DNA of 64,000 nucleotides from Thermodesulfovibrionales bacterium (lineage in GTDB: Bacteria > Nitrospirota > Thermodesulfovibrionia > Thermodesulfovibrionales > SM23-35), in NCBI GenBank assembly GCA_031082155.1, contig JAVHLL010000002.1, positions 129,206 to 193,205 on the forward strand, in the 5' to 3' direction. Numbering within the stretch: the stretch's first letter is position 1; each line of letters starts with the position of its first letter. Shown here in pieces: positions 51,679-60,728 of the stretch. Made by a program: the position numbers and the translations under genes. The notes below the pieces were generated by a model. The model was not told where the DNA came from. It ran no database searches and saw only the letters and a list, made by a program, of their open reading frames with translations.

Positions 51679-52803
51679 ATGGCTGATTTTCTTTACATCC
51701 ACATCCCTTTTTGTCTCAGAAAATGTCTCTATTGCGATTTTCTCTCTGTTCCCTATGATGCGTCGTCGGCCGGACACTATCTCGACGCCCTCTGCAGGGA
51801 ACTGGAGCTGAAAAAAGACAAATCAGGCATACTACGGTCCATTTATATCGGAGGCGGTACCCCAACAACTCTTTCTGAAAAGCATTTCAGGAAGCTGTTC
51901 GAATGCGTCAGGAACAACTACGTTCTGTCGTCAGATGCAGAAATCACAGTCGAAGCCAATCCCGGCTCTCTCGACCGCACAAAAATTGACACCATACTAT
52001 CATTCGGGGTGAACAGACTGAGCGTCGGCGTCCAGTCGTTCCATGATAATGAACTAAACGTTCTGGGCAGAGTCCATTCTGCAGATGATGCGCAAAGATC
52101 GCTCGCTTTGATTCAGAAATCCGGCATTGAGAATTTCTCTATCGACCTTATGTACGGAATCCCCGGCCAGGACCTCACTTCATGGCTTGAATCACTCGCA
52201 AAAGCAGCAGAATTTTCACCAATGCATATTTCCGCTTATGAACTTACGCCCGAACAAAACACGCCTTTCTTTCATTTACTGAATTCAAACCGTATTGAAA
52301 TGCCTGACGATGACCAGATATTCACAATGTATTCCTTCGGAATCGATTATCTCGAAAGCCGTGGATATGCACAGTATGAAATCTCCAATTTTGCTTTCAG
52401 GGATTACGAGTGCAGGCATAATCTCAATTACTGGGACAGGGGAGAATACCTTGGCGCCGGTGCAGGGGCGCATTCTTTCCTGAACAATATGCGATCAAAG
52501 AATACAGGCGATATCAGACAATATATTGAAGAATTAGCAAGTGGGAGCATTCCCGTAAGAGAACCTCTCCGTCTTACCCCCGAAGATTCCCTGAGAGAGC
52601 TCTTGTTCCTTGGGTTGAGAAAGAAACAGGGCATACGGCTCAACAAATCAGCCATTTTCCCAGAGAATGGGGTAGAACTATGCAGGGAGTTGATCGACGA
52701 AGGATTTTTGGAAATATACGGGGATTCCATGAGACTCACCAGGAAAGGGGTTCCTGTCTCTAATGCGGTAATTGTAAACCTCTTCGGGAAATTCGGACTG
52801 TAA
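51679..52803 (+). CDS. hemW: HemW/coproporphyrinogen III oxidase-like radical SAM protein
   Basis: YIHIPFCLRKCLYCDF; IYIGGGTPTTLS; GVNRLSVGVQSFHDNELNVLGRVHSADDA. Confidence 0.94.
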   Translation: MADFLYIHIPFCLRKCLYCDFLSVPYDASSAGHYLDALCRELELKKDKSGILRSIYIGGGTPTTLSEKHFRKLFECVRNNYVLSSDAEITVEANPGSLDRTKIDTILSFGVNRLSVGVQSFHDNELNVLGRVHSADDAQRSLALIQKSGIENFSIDLMYGIPGQDLTSWLESLAKAAEFSPMHISAYELTPEQNTPFFHLLNSNRIEMPDDDQIFTMYSFGIDYLESRGYAQYEISNFAFRDYECRHNLNYWDRGEYLGAGAGAHSFLNNMRSKNTGDIRQYIEELASGSIPVREPLRLTPEDSLRELLFLGLRKKQGIRLNKSAIFPENGVELCRELIDEGFLEIYGDSMRLTRKGVPVSNAVIVNLFGKFGL

Positions 52804-52917
52804 AACATTTTTTCGTTTTCAGGAGATGCGTCCGATTTCGTCACAATGAAAAAAAACCACACTTACTATTTGACAGAAGGGAAACAGGGATAGTAGAGTA
52901 GAAATAAAACACTATCT

Positions 52918-53523
52918 ATGATCATGAACAGTAAATTAGGCACTCTGATAGTCCTTATTTTCTTCTGTTTCTCATTCAACGCTTGTGCCTCCTTATCAGA
53001 CCGCGCAAAAATGAAAACCGGCATGGCAGGTGGCTGCATTTCAGGAGCAGCGCTCGGAGCCGCAATGGGAAGTATTCCCGGAGCGATGCTCGGTGGCATG
53101 CTCGGCACTGCGGCGGGCACATTCCTTGACGACTATTACGCAAGAAAGGCATTAAACGAAGACGATGAGCTTTCCAGACGCAAATTGAAGGAAGATGAAC
53201 AGAAACTGGTTATCAGAGATTCATCTGTCAATCCACAGCAGGTTGCTACCGGCGGTGAAGCGACCACTCACATTCAGTATTCTGTTCTCGGGCCACCGGA
53301 AAGTGATGCCATAGAAATTAAAGAAAAACGCGATCTCTTTACCAAAAAGGAAGGTACAACCCCTCTGTCTGAAAAAACAGTATCGAGATCACAGGGAACA
53401 CACCGCTCATCACTGACCGTCAAAATTCCCGGCAGCATATCGCGGGGTGACGCCGTTCTGATTACTACCATTTCATACGGCGCTCAGCAGGCAACGGTTC
53501 AGACTCCCCTGAAAATCCTCTAA
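52918..53523 (+). CDS. Lipoprotein with glycine-zipper segment
   Basis: Lipobox-like FSFNACAS; GGCISGAALGAAMGSIPGAMLGGMLGTAAG. Confidence 0.82.
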   Translation: MIMNSKLGTLIVLIFFCFSFNACASLSDRAKMKTGMAGGCISGAALGAAMGSIPGAMLGGMLGTAAGTFLDDYYARKALNEDDELSRRKLKEDEQKLVIRDSSVNPQQVATGGEATTHIQYSVLGPPESDAIEIKEKRDLFTKKEGTTPLSEKTVSRSQGTHRSSLTVKIPGSISRGDAVLITTISYGAQQATVQTPLKIL

Positions 53524-54104
53524 CCCTGAGAACCAGCTGAGAGTTTTTCCAGAAGCCAGGCCATATTCTCACCAAGATCTCTGAAAGTCACAAGCCCTTC
53601 TTTATCCTTGAGAATATCACCGGGTTCCATGCCTATCCCCAGATTCCAGTATGAGGACCCTGGTATAATCATATGATTAATGCCAAAGAAGTAATTGATA
53701 CTTGAATACACATGGGTAGCCCCCGCCCTTCTCACTGCAACGACTGCCGCTCCGACTTTCCTTCTCAGGAGATAGCCATTCGCAATGGCAACGAGCCCAG
53801 CCCGGTCAATAAGAGCCTTCAGTTCCGTAGAAACATTGCAAAAATATGTCGGAGAACCAAGAATGATCCCGTCAGCCTCTTCCATCTTTTTTATGAAAAG
53901 ATTAAATACATCATTTTGTATACACTTTCTGTTTTTCTTCTCAAAACATTTATAACAGGCCCTGCATCCCCTGATATCTGTACCGCCGAGTTGAATAAGT
54001 TCAGTCTCTATCCCTTCTTTTTTCAGCGTCTCGAAGACAGTCTGAATCGCGTGATACGTATTCCCATTTTTTCTCGGACTCCCGTTAAAAGCGAGTACTT
54101 TCAT
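53520..54104 (-). CDS. Flavodoxin-like NAD(P)H-dependent FMN reductase family protein
   Basis: VLAFNGSPRKNGNTYHAIQ; CRACYKCFEKKNRKCIQNDVFN; GIILGSPTYFCNVS. Confidence 0.92.
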   Translation of the reverse strand: MKVLAFNGSPRKNGNTYHAIQTVFETLKKEGIETELIQLGGTDIRGCRACYKCFEKKNRKCIQNDVFNLFIKKMEEADGIILGSPTYFCNVSTELKALIDRAGLVAIANGYLLRRKVGAAVVAVRRAGATHVYSSINYFFGINHMIIPGSSYWNLGIGMEPGDILKDKEGLVTFRDLGENMAWLLEKLSAGSQG

Positions 54105-54126
54105 TCTTATCCTCCCACAGTATCTT

Positions 54127-55920
54127 TTAGGTCAGACCGGTCACCCGTACCACTTCATCAACTGTTGTTACCCCCTGAATAAGCTTTTTGATGGCGTTCT
54201 CCTTCAGGGTGCGCATTCCCTGTCCCAGGGCAACTTTTTTCAGACTAAGCAGCGATGTTTTTTCATGAATTTCCTCTCTGATCTTTTCGGTCATATCCAT
54301 AATCTCAAAAATCCCGGTTCTTCCCATATAGCCCGTCCCTCTGCATTCCTCGCAACCCCTTCCGAGGGAGACCGTGTATTGTTTGACTTTTTCATAATCG
54401 AGCCTCAGGATATAGCACTCGTCTTTCGTCAGACGATATTCCTCTTTACATGACGGACATACCTTTCTGACAAGTCTCTGGGCAATAACACCCAGAAGCG
54501 TGGCATTCAGCAGGAAGTCTTTTGCTCCTATGTCAATGAGCCTGGTTATGGAACTCGGCGCATCATTGGTATGAAGGGTAGAAAAAACCAGGTGCCCTGT
54601 AAGTGCCGCCTGTATTGCGTTCTCAGCGGTCTCGATGTCGCGTATTTCGCCCACCATGATGATATCGGGGTCCTGCCGTAAAATCGTCCTCAAAGAACTC
54701 GCAAAGGTTACGTCAATCTGCGGATGTACCGCGGTCTGGTTAAACCCTTCGTAGATCATTTCTATGGGGTCTTCAATCGTCGTGACATTCACCTCAGAGG
54801 TGGAGAGCAGTTTAAGAAGAGAGTAAAGGGTGGTGGTCTTGCCGCTTCCTGTCGGTCCTGTTGCGAGGATGATGCCATGGGTATTTGTAATGAATGATTT
54901 CACTAATTCGAGCTCTTTCGGAAAAAAGCCCAGCGCTTCGATGTCTTTCATCAACAGCACGGGATCAAATATCCTTATGACCACTTTCTCACCGAATGCA
55001 ACAGGGAGCGTGGAGATACGAAGTTCAACTTCCTTCCCTTCATAGCCAGTCTTGATTCTTCCGTCCTGAGGCCTTCTTTTTTCTGCGATATCCATCCGTG
55101 CAAGCATCTTGATCCTGGAAATAATGGGAGGATGTACAGCTTTCGGTATTTTATGAATATTGTGGAGGATACCGTCTATCCTGAAACGAACCAGACTGAA
55201 CTCCCGTTTCGGTTCGATATGGATATCCGAAGCCCTGCTGGAATAGGCATAATGGAGCAGATACTCGACTGCATTGACAATATGCTGATCGGTCGCCTCA
55301 AGTTCCGTTATGGACTTGAGCTTGATGTACTGCTCGAGATTGCCGAGGTCAGTCCTCGTATCGATTTCTTTATCGGCTGAGGTAATAGCGGATTTGAAGC
55401 CAAAGAACTCTGTAATAATCTTCATGATGTCTTCTTTGGTGGCTACAACGATATCAACCTTATATCCGGAAACGCGCTCTATCCAGTCAACTGCTTCTTT
55501 GTCGAATGGATCGGCAGTGGCAACAGTCAGAGTAGTATTGGTGAGCGCTATGGGAACAATCTGGTGACGGATCGCATATGGCCGTGAAATGATCCTGGTG
55601 ACCGTTTCATAATCCAGTTTCAGCGGGTCAATCCGCACAAAGGGAAGATTGAGATGTCTGGCAACTGTCATCATGATAACATCAGCGGTGAGCAGCTTAC
55701 CCTCTGCCCCAGGAGAGGTTATTTTGAGCGATTCGATAACATCAATCAGGGAAATAATCGACTGGTCAACGATTGCATGGCGTATACCCGGAGCTTTTGA
55801 TTTCAGGATTTTTGATCTCTGGAGAGTTTCTCTTGTCCTGACTAATTTAGCCTGTTCTTCAGTGAGCAGCCCTTCTGCAGAGAGGATATCGAGCAATGAC
55901 CCCTTTTCTTTTTCTTTCAC
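54127..55920 (-). CDS. PilB/GspE-type secretion/pilus assembly ATPase
   Basis: GPTGSGKTTTLYSLL, TIEDPIEMIYEGFNQTAVHPQ, ILRQDPDIIMVGEIRD, CPSCKEEY...CRGTGYMGRTGIFE zinc finger. Confidence 0.96.
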   Translation of the reverse strand: MKEKEKGSLLDILSAEGLLTEEQAKLVRTRETLQRSKILKSKAPGIRHAIVDQSIISLIDVIESLKITSPGAEGKLLTADVIMMTVARHLNLPFVRIDPLKLDYETVTRIISRPYAIRHQIVPIALTNTTLTVATADPFDKEAVDWIERVSGYKVDIVVATKEDIMKIITEFFGFKSAITSADKEIDTRTDLGNLEQYIKLKSITELEATDQHIVNAVEYLLHYAYSSRASDIHIEPKREFSLVRFRIDGILHNIHKIPKAVHPPIISRIKMLARMDIAEKRRPQDGRIKTGYEGKEVELRISTLPVAFGEKVVIRIFDPVLLMKDIEALGFFPKELELVKSFITNTHGIILATGPTGSGKTTTLYSLLKLLSTSEVNVTTIEDPIEMIYEGFNQTAVHPQIDVTFASSLRTILRQDPDIIMVGEIRDIETAENAIQAALTGHLVFSTLHTNDAPSSITRLIDIGAKDFLLNATLLGVIAQRLVRKVCPSCKEEYRLTKDECYILRLDYEKVKQYTVSLGRGCEECRGTGYMGRTGIFEIMDMTEKIREEIHEKTSLLSLKKVALGQGMRTLKENAIKKLIQGVTTVDEVVRVTGLT

Positions 55921-56004
55921 AAAAATATAATACCACTTTTCATGCGAGAAAAAACCTGCCGTTTCTATGATACTATAGAGAAAAGAGGTGTTGAGAATAA
56001 GAAA

Positions 56005-56100
56005 ATGAAAGACTGGGATTGGATTATAGGCTTACTCGTCCTTGTAGTATGGCTCATTCTGCAGTTTTTTGTCTTCCCGAAGATAGGGATTCCCACCTGA
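56005..56100 (+). CDS. 31-aa single-TM small protein (not in supplied ORF track); TGA stop, possible recoding
   Basis: Manual translation MKDWDWIIGLLVLVVWLILQFFVFPKIGIPT then TGA. Confidence 0.6.
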   Translation: MKDWDWIIGLLVLVVWLILQFFVFPKIGIPT

Positions 56101-56221
56101 AGGACAAAACATCGGGATTCGGGCAATCCCAGAAAAAAATCCTGACCTTTCTCCCTGAATTCGCCTGACATGCATTATGCTATTGGGGCGGATTTGGATT
56201 CTTTCATGGTAAACTTCATAT

Positions 56222-57205
56222 GTGTCCATCATTCAGGTTCGTAACTTAGCAAAGAAGTTCGGAAAAATTACTGCGGTCAACGATGTTTCCTTCGAAGTTG
56301 AAGAAGGTGCAATTTTCGGATTCCTTGGCCCGAACGGTGCGGGGAAAACCACAACCATAAACATCCTCTGTACCCTCCTTACCCCAACATCAGGGTCGGC
56401 TTTTATTGCAGGCCACGACTGCGTGAGAGAACCTTCGGAAGTCAGAAAAGCAATCGGCATCGTGTTCCAGGACACCACGCTCGATAAGGACCTTACCGCT
56501 TATGAGAATCTTATGTTCCACGCATATCTCTACAATGTCGGTAAAGAGGTAAGGAAAAGTCGTGTTGAAGACGTGCTTCGGTTTGTCGATATCTATGAGA
56601 GAAAAGATGATCTCGTCAAAAAATTCTCCGGTGGCATGAAACGACGGCTTGAAGTAGCTCGTGGTCTTATTCACAGGCCGAAAATACTTTTCCTCGATGA
56701 ACCAACGCTTGGCCTTGATCCGCAGAGCAGGGCAAATCTCTGGGAATTTATTTCTGAGCTTCCCAAAAAGCATAACGTGACTATTTTCATGACGACTCAT
56801 TATATGGAAGAGGCCGAGGTATGTAGCAGGATCGCTATCATTGACAACGGGAAAATCATCGCTCTTGACACGCCGTCTGAACTGAAAAAAGCGATAGGAG
56901 GAGATGTCGTTTATATTAAAACTACCGATAACCTGAACACAAAACAGGATCTCGAAAGGCTACTCAAGCTACGCGTTACAGAAAAAGAGGGTGAACTCTC
57001 AATGACTTGTCCAATGGGTGATACCTGCATTCCGGAAATGATACGGACAATCGGTGACAAGGTACTCTCTATCCGTATACAGAGACCTACACTGAATGAT
57101 GTGTTTCTCAATCTCACAGGAAAAGCAATCAGAGATGAAGAAGCAACCGGAGGGGACAACGTCAAAGAGTCCGTCCGTGCATACCGGAGGAGACACTCTC
57201 AATAA
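56222..57205 (+). CDS. ABC transporter ATP-binding protein (drug-resistance DrrA-like; GTG start)
   Basis: GFLGPNGAGKTTTINILCTLL; FSGGMKRRLEVARGL; ILFLDEPTLGLDPQSR. Confidence 0.95.
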   Translation: MSIIQVRNLAKKFGKITAVNDVSFEVEEGAIFGFLGPNGAGKTTTINILCTLLTPTSGSAFIAGHDCVREPSEVRKAIGIVFQDTTLDKDLTAYENLMFHAYLYNVGKEVRKSRVEDVLRFVDIYERKDDLVKKFSGGMKRRLEVARGLIHRPKILFLDEPTLGLDPQSRANLWEFISELPKKHNVTIFMTTHYMEEAEVCSRIAIIDNGKIIALDTPSELKKAIGGDVVYIKTTDNLNTKQDLERLLKLRVTEKEGELSMTCPMGDTCIPEMIRTIGDKVLSIRIQRPTLNDVFLNLTGKAIRDEEATGGDNVKESVRAYRRRHSQ

Positions 57206-57211
57206 AAATCA

Positions 57212-58030
57212 ATGAGCAATAATCAATTATCAATGAAAAATGATAATTGGGATCTGAACGGTTATATGGAATTCAATGCAATTTATGTGATTGTCGCACG
57301 GGAACTGAAGAAATTCGTCAGGGAAAAGAGCCGCCTTTTTTCCGCGATAGCACGCCCTCTTCTCTGGCTTTTCATCGTCGGTGCCGGCATATCCCGGCTC
57401 GTTCCGAGGGAAGCCGGAGTACCGTATACCCAGTTTATCTTTCCGGGTATACTCGGCATGACTATACTGTTCAGCTCGATCTTCTCCTCGATTTCGATCA
57501 TCTGGGATAAAGAATTCGGTTTCATGAAAGAGATTCTCGTCTCACCCGTATCCCGGTTCTCCATTGTCATTGGCAAGGCGTTAAGCGGAACAATCGTTTC
57601 GCTGATACAGTCTGTCATTATTCTCGCTTTTTTCCCGGTAGTCGGGTTTAGTCTCGACGGAATGCAAGTTCTCTCTGTCATCTTTATCTGTGCATGCCTG
57701 TCGTTCTGCATTTCAGCCTTTGGAATTGTGCTCGCAACATTCTATGAGAGTTATGAGAGCTTCAGCGTAATAATGAACTTCATTATCATGCCAATGTTCT
57801 TCCTTTCCGGTGCGATGTATCCTATCCGTCTCTTGCCTGACATTCTCCGGATAGCCGCTCACCTCAACCCTCTCACCTACGGGATCGATGCCATGAAACA
57901 CGTCCTGTTCCCGGCTGCACAGGGAAGCATGGGACCTGATTTTTCACTCATGACCAGTGCTCTGGTGATCCTGTTCACCTCTATCTTCTTTGTGGTACTG
58001 GCAGGAAAGTCTTTTGAGAGGAAAAAATGA
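57212..58030 (+). CDS. ABC-2 type permease (MEFNAIY at 57266 may be the true start)
   Basis: Six-TM ABC-2 pattern; FIFPGILGMTILFSSIFSSISIIWDKEFGFMKEILVSPVSRFSIVIGKAL. Confidence 0.93.
   Translation: MSNNQLSMKNDNWDLNGYMEFNAIYVIVARELKKFVREKSRLFSAIARPLLWLFIVGAGISRLVPREAGVPYTQFIFPGILGMTILFSSIFSSISIIWDKEFGFMKEILVSPVSRFSIVIGKALSGTIVSLIQSVIILAFFPVVGFSLDGMQVLSVIFICACLSFCISAFGIVLATFYESYESFSVIMNFIIMPMFFLSGAMYPIRLLPDILRIAAHLNPLTYGIDAMKHVLFPAAQGSMGPDFSLMTSALVILFTSIFFVVLAGKSFERKK
57224..57249. repeat. Inverted repeat CAATTATCA-atgaaaaa-TGATAATTG
   Basis: Perfect 9-bp arms around the permease initiation region. Confidence 0.6.
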
Positions 58031-58063
58031 TACACTAAAAACAAAAGGGAAAGGAGAGCCGCC

Positions 58064-58780
58064 ATGACCCCCTTCTGTCTCATTGCCAAAACGATTTCTG
58101 ACGCATGGTTTCAGCTTATCTACAATCTGTTTGATAAGGCCTACTCACAGAACATACAAAAAGGCTCGTTTGAAAACGAACAATACCGGCTTCAGTATCC
58201 GGGGATCGCGGTCTCTATTGAGCATCCATATTACGACATCGTGCCGACTATTCCGTCCGCCCTTGGTATCCCGTCTCCAACAACAATGGAATATATCGAA
58301 GATTACTTTGCTAATTACCTTATGAATCCTGAACTCGCTGAAAATGAAACATATACGTATGCAAGCAGGATACAAAGCTCAATGCCGAATGGCGGCACAC
58401 AACTTGACCGGGTTATCGGAATGCTTAAGGAGACACCGCTTACAAACCAGGCAGTCGTCGAGATCGCAACTCCCCATGACCTTGATGTCTGCTATGGCAA
58501 GGACGGCAAGCTCGACCCTCCCTGCCTCAGGCTTATTGATTTCAAGGTCATACCTTCGGGAGATAAGCTTATTCTCACGGTAAGCGTCTATTTCAGGTCC
58601 TGGGATTTATGGGCAGGCTTTCCGACAAACCTCGGCGGGATAGAACTCCTGAAGCAATTCGTTGCTTCGGAAACAAACACGGAAAACGGTCCGATGTATG
58701 CATACAGCGCTGGAGCCCACATCTATGGATATCAGGAAGAGATTGCCCGGTTGAGGACTTTAAGATCAAATAAGACGTAA
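58064..58780 (+). CDS. Thymidylate synthase, archaeal-like ThyA type
   Basis: PPCLRLIDFKVI (catalytic Cys), YFRSWDLWAGFPTNLGGIELL, YSAGAHIYGYQEE. Confidence 0.82.
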   Translation: MTPFCLIAKTISDAWFQLIYNLFDKAYSQNIQKGSFENEQYRLQYPGIAVSIEHPYYDIVPTIPSALGIPSPTTMEYIEDYFANYLMNPELAENETYTYASRIQSSMPNGGTQLDRVIGMLKETPLTNQAVVEIATPHDLDVCYGKDGKLDPPCLRLIDFKVIPSGDKLILTVSVYFRSWDLWAGFPTNLGGIELLKQFVASETNTENGPMYAYSAGAHIYGYQEEIARLRTLRSNKT

Positions 58781-58788
58781 CTATACGT

Positions 58789-59136
58789 CTATTTCCGTTC
58801 TGCCGGCATGGTCTCCGGTGTATTCCGGTCATTGTGTTCTGTCTTAACCGGCTTTAGGGGGCTGCTTTGTTTAAAATCCCCGAGAGGTCTTTTGAAAGTG
58901 AACCTGAAAGGTTCGCCCACAAGTTTATCTGCCGTATTATTGACGCTCCCGCTTGTCAAGGCAAAGGGCAAAGAGACAACAAACAGCGCACTCCCGGCTA
59001 CTGTTACCACGATACCGAGAGGTCTTGCAATGGCCAGATCACCGATTACCAGAAATTCATCATCATAAGCAGCAAATGCTGCATTGGCATTCAGAAGAAA
59101 ACCGCATAATGTCAAGAGAATCACTATTTTTTTCAT
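58789..59136 (-). CDS. Exported hypothetical protein (start re-assigned to ATG 59136)
   Basis: Signal peptide MKKIVILLTLCGFLLNANAAFA; RBS aggat(aagaatg). Confidence 0.65.
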   Translation of the reverse strand: MKKIVILLTLCGFLLNANAAFAAYDDEFLVIGDLAIARPLGIVVTVAGSALFVVSLPFALTSGSVNNTADKLVGEPFRFTFKRPLGDFKQSSPLKPVKTEHNDRNTPETMPAERK

Positions 59137-59209
59137 TCTTATCCTCCATGAAATAAAAGTCACTGAATGAGAACTTTTTTCCTCCTGTATGAAACAAAAG
59201 AACCATGCT

Positions 59210-60280
59210 TTATGTTTCTTTGACCGGCAGGATTATCGTAAAGGTTGTGCCCTTGCCCGGTTCACTGTCCACAGAGATGGTTCCCTTATGATACTGTACT
59301 ATTTTCAATGCAAAGGTGAGTCCCAATCCAGGACTGTAGATCTTTGAAGAGACCATAGGGTCGAAGATATTTTTTATCTTTTCTTTTTCGATTCCTTTTC
59401 CGGTATCGGTAATCTGAACTTTCAGGTTTTCGTTGCCATCCATAGTACGTATTATGAGATTTTTTTCAGTGGTCTCCATAGCCTCTACGGCATTCTTGAT
59501 CATATTGCAGAAAGACCTTTTCATAAGTTTTTTATCGATTGGCAGAAGAGGAATATCATTCATGAGTTCTGTCGTCACCTTAATGTTCTTTTCTGTGAAC
59601 TCCTTCTCGAATACCTTCAGGGAATCAAGAACGATCTCATTAATATTTACAGGATCCTTTTGAGATATCTCCATAGACTTAAGTTCGATGAGCTGTCTGA
59701 TCATCTCTTCAAGTACTGCAACATCTTCTATGATCATCTCCATATATTTTCTGTTTGGATCATCTTCAGGAAGTTTCTGGAAGACCTTCCGCGCAAACCC
59801 TCCTATTGAAGTAAGCGGGTTCCGTATCTCGTGTGCAACCTCATCGATCATCTGTTCGAGAGCACCGGTTTTCTCGGTTTCTACTTTTTTCTCGTGGGTT
59901 GCTTTTATCGAGAGCAGGGACCGGATCCTCGCAGAGAGTTCTTTGTAGTCAAAGGGCTTGGCCATATAATCATCAGCTCCGATATCAAGCCCTTTTACCT
60001 TGTGCTCAATTTCCCCTTTTGCGGTGAGCATAAGAATGGGAATATATTTGGTCTTTTCGTCTGCCTTCATCCTCTTGCAAACCTCGTATCCATCCATTAT
60101 CGGCATCATGACGTCGAGGACAAGCAAGTCGGGATTATATTCAGAGACTTTCTGGAGGCCTTCTTCACCGTTATATGCCTGGTCGGTATCATACCCTTCG
60201 GCACGGAACCTCTTCCTGAGCAGTTCAACAGTGTCAGGAGCATCGTCTACAATCAGTATCTTATTCTTCTTCTCTCCCAA
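59210..60280 (-). CDS. Response regulator-histidine kinase hybrid (REC-HisKA-HATPase)
   Basis: KILIVDDAPDTVELLR; DEVAHEIRNPLTSIGGFARKV; GLGLTFALKIVQYHKG. Confidence 0.94.
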   Translation of the reverse strand: MGEKKNKILIVDDAPDTVELLRKRFRAEGYDTDQAYNGEEGLQKVSEYNPDLLVLDVMMPIMDGYEVCKRMKADEKTKYIPILMLTAKGEIEHKVKGLDIGADDYMAKPFDYKELSARIRSLLSIKATHEKKVETEKTGALEQMIDEVAHEIRNPLTSIGGFARKVFQKLPEDDPNRKYMEMIIEDVAVLEEMIRQLIELKSMEISQKDPVNINEIVLDSLKVFEKEFTEKNIKVTTELMNDIPLLPIDKKLMKRSFCNMIKNAVEAMETTEKNLIIRTMDGNENLKVQITDTGKGIEKEKIKNIFDPMVSSKIYSPGLGLTFALKIVQYHKGTISVDSEPGKGTTFTIILPVKET

Positions 60281-60683
60281 GAACGCTTTCCCATTTTCCC
60301 CGCAGATAATTTCTCACCAGTTCAGGAAACTCCCGTACATTGATCGGCTTCGAGATATAGCCTTCAAATCCTGCGCTGATAAACTTTTCCCTGTCACCTT
60401 TCATTGCATGAGCAGTCAGTGCGACGATCGGGGTATCCCGGAATTCTTCCATACTTTTAAGCCGCTTCACAACCTCGTAGCCGTCTATTTTGGGGATTGA
60501 AATATCCATGAGGATAAGGTTCGGTCTTTCAGTGAGCGCCTTCTGGATAGCCTCCTCGCCGTCTTCTGCTTCGATCATCTGATAGCCCTTGTTTTTCAGG
60601 ACTTTCACGACAAGTTCACGGCTGTCCTGATTGTCCTCGACTACCAGGATCGTCCGTGGGATAATCTTTTTAGTCTCGTCCAT
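60261..60683 (-). CDS. Single-domain response regulator
   Basis: ILVVEDNQDSRELVVKVLKNKGY; NLILMDISIPKIDGYEV; YISKPI. Confidence 0.94.
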   Translation of the reverse strand: MDETKKIIPRTILVVEDNQDSRELVVKVLKNKGYQMIEAEDGEEAIQKALTERPNLILMDISIPKIDGYEVVKRLKSMEEFRDTPIVALTAHAMKGDREKFISAGFEGYISKPINVREFPELVRNYLRGKWESVLGREEE

Positions 60684-60728
60684 ACTGTCTTACCTTTTCC
60701 GCATAATATTATATATTTTTACAGATTT

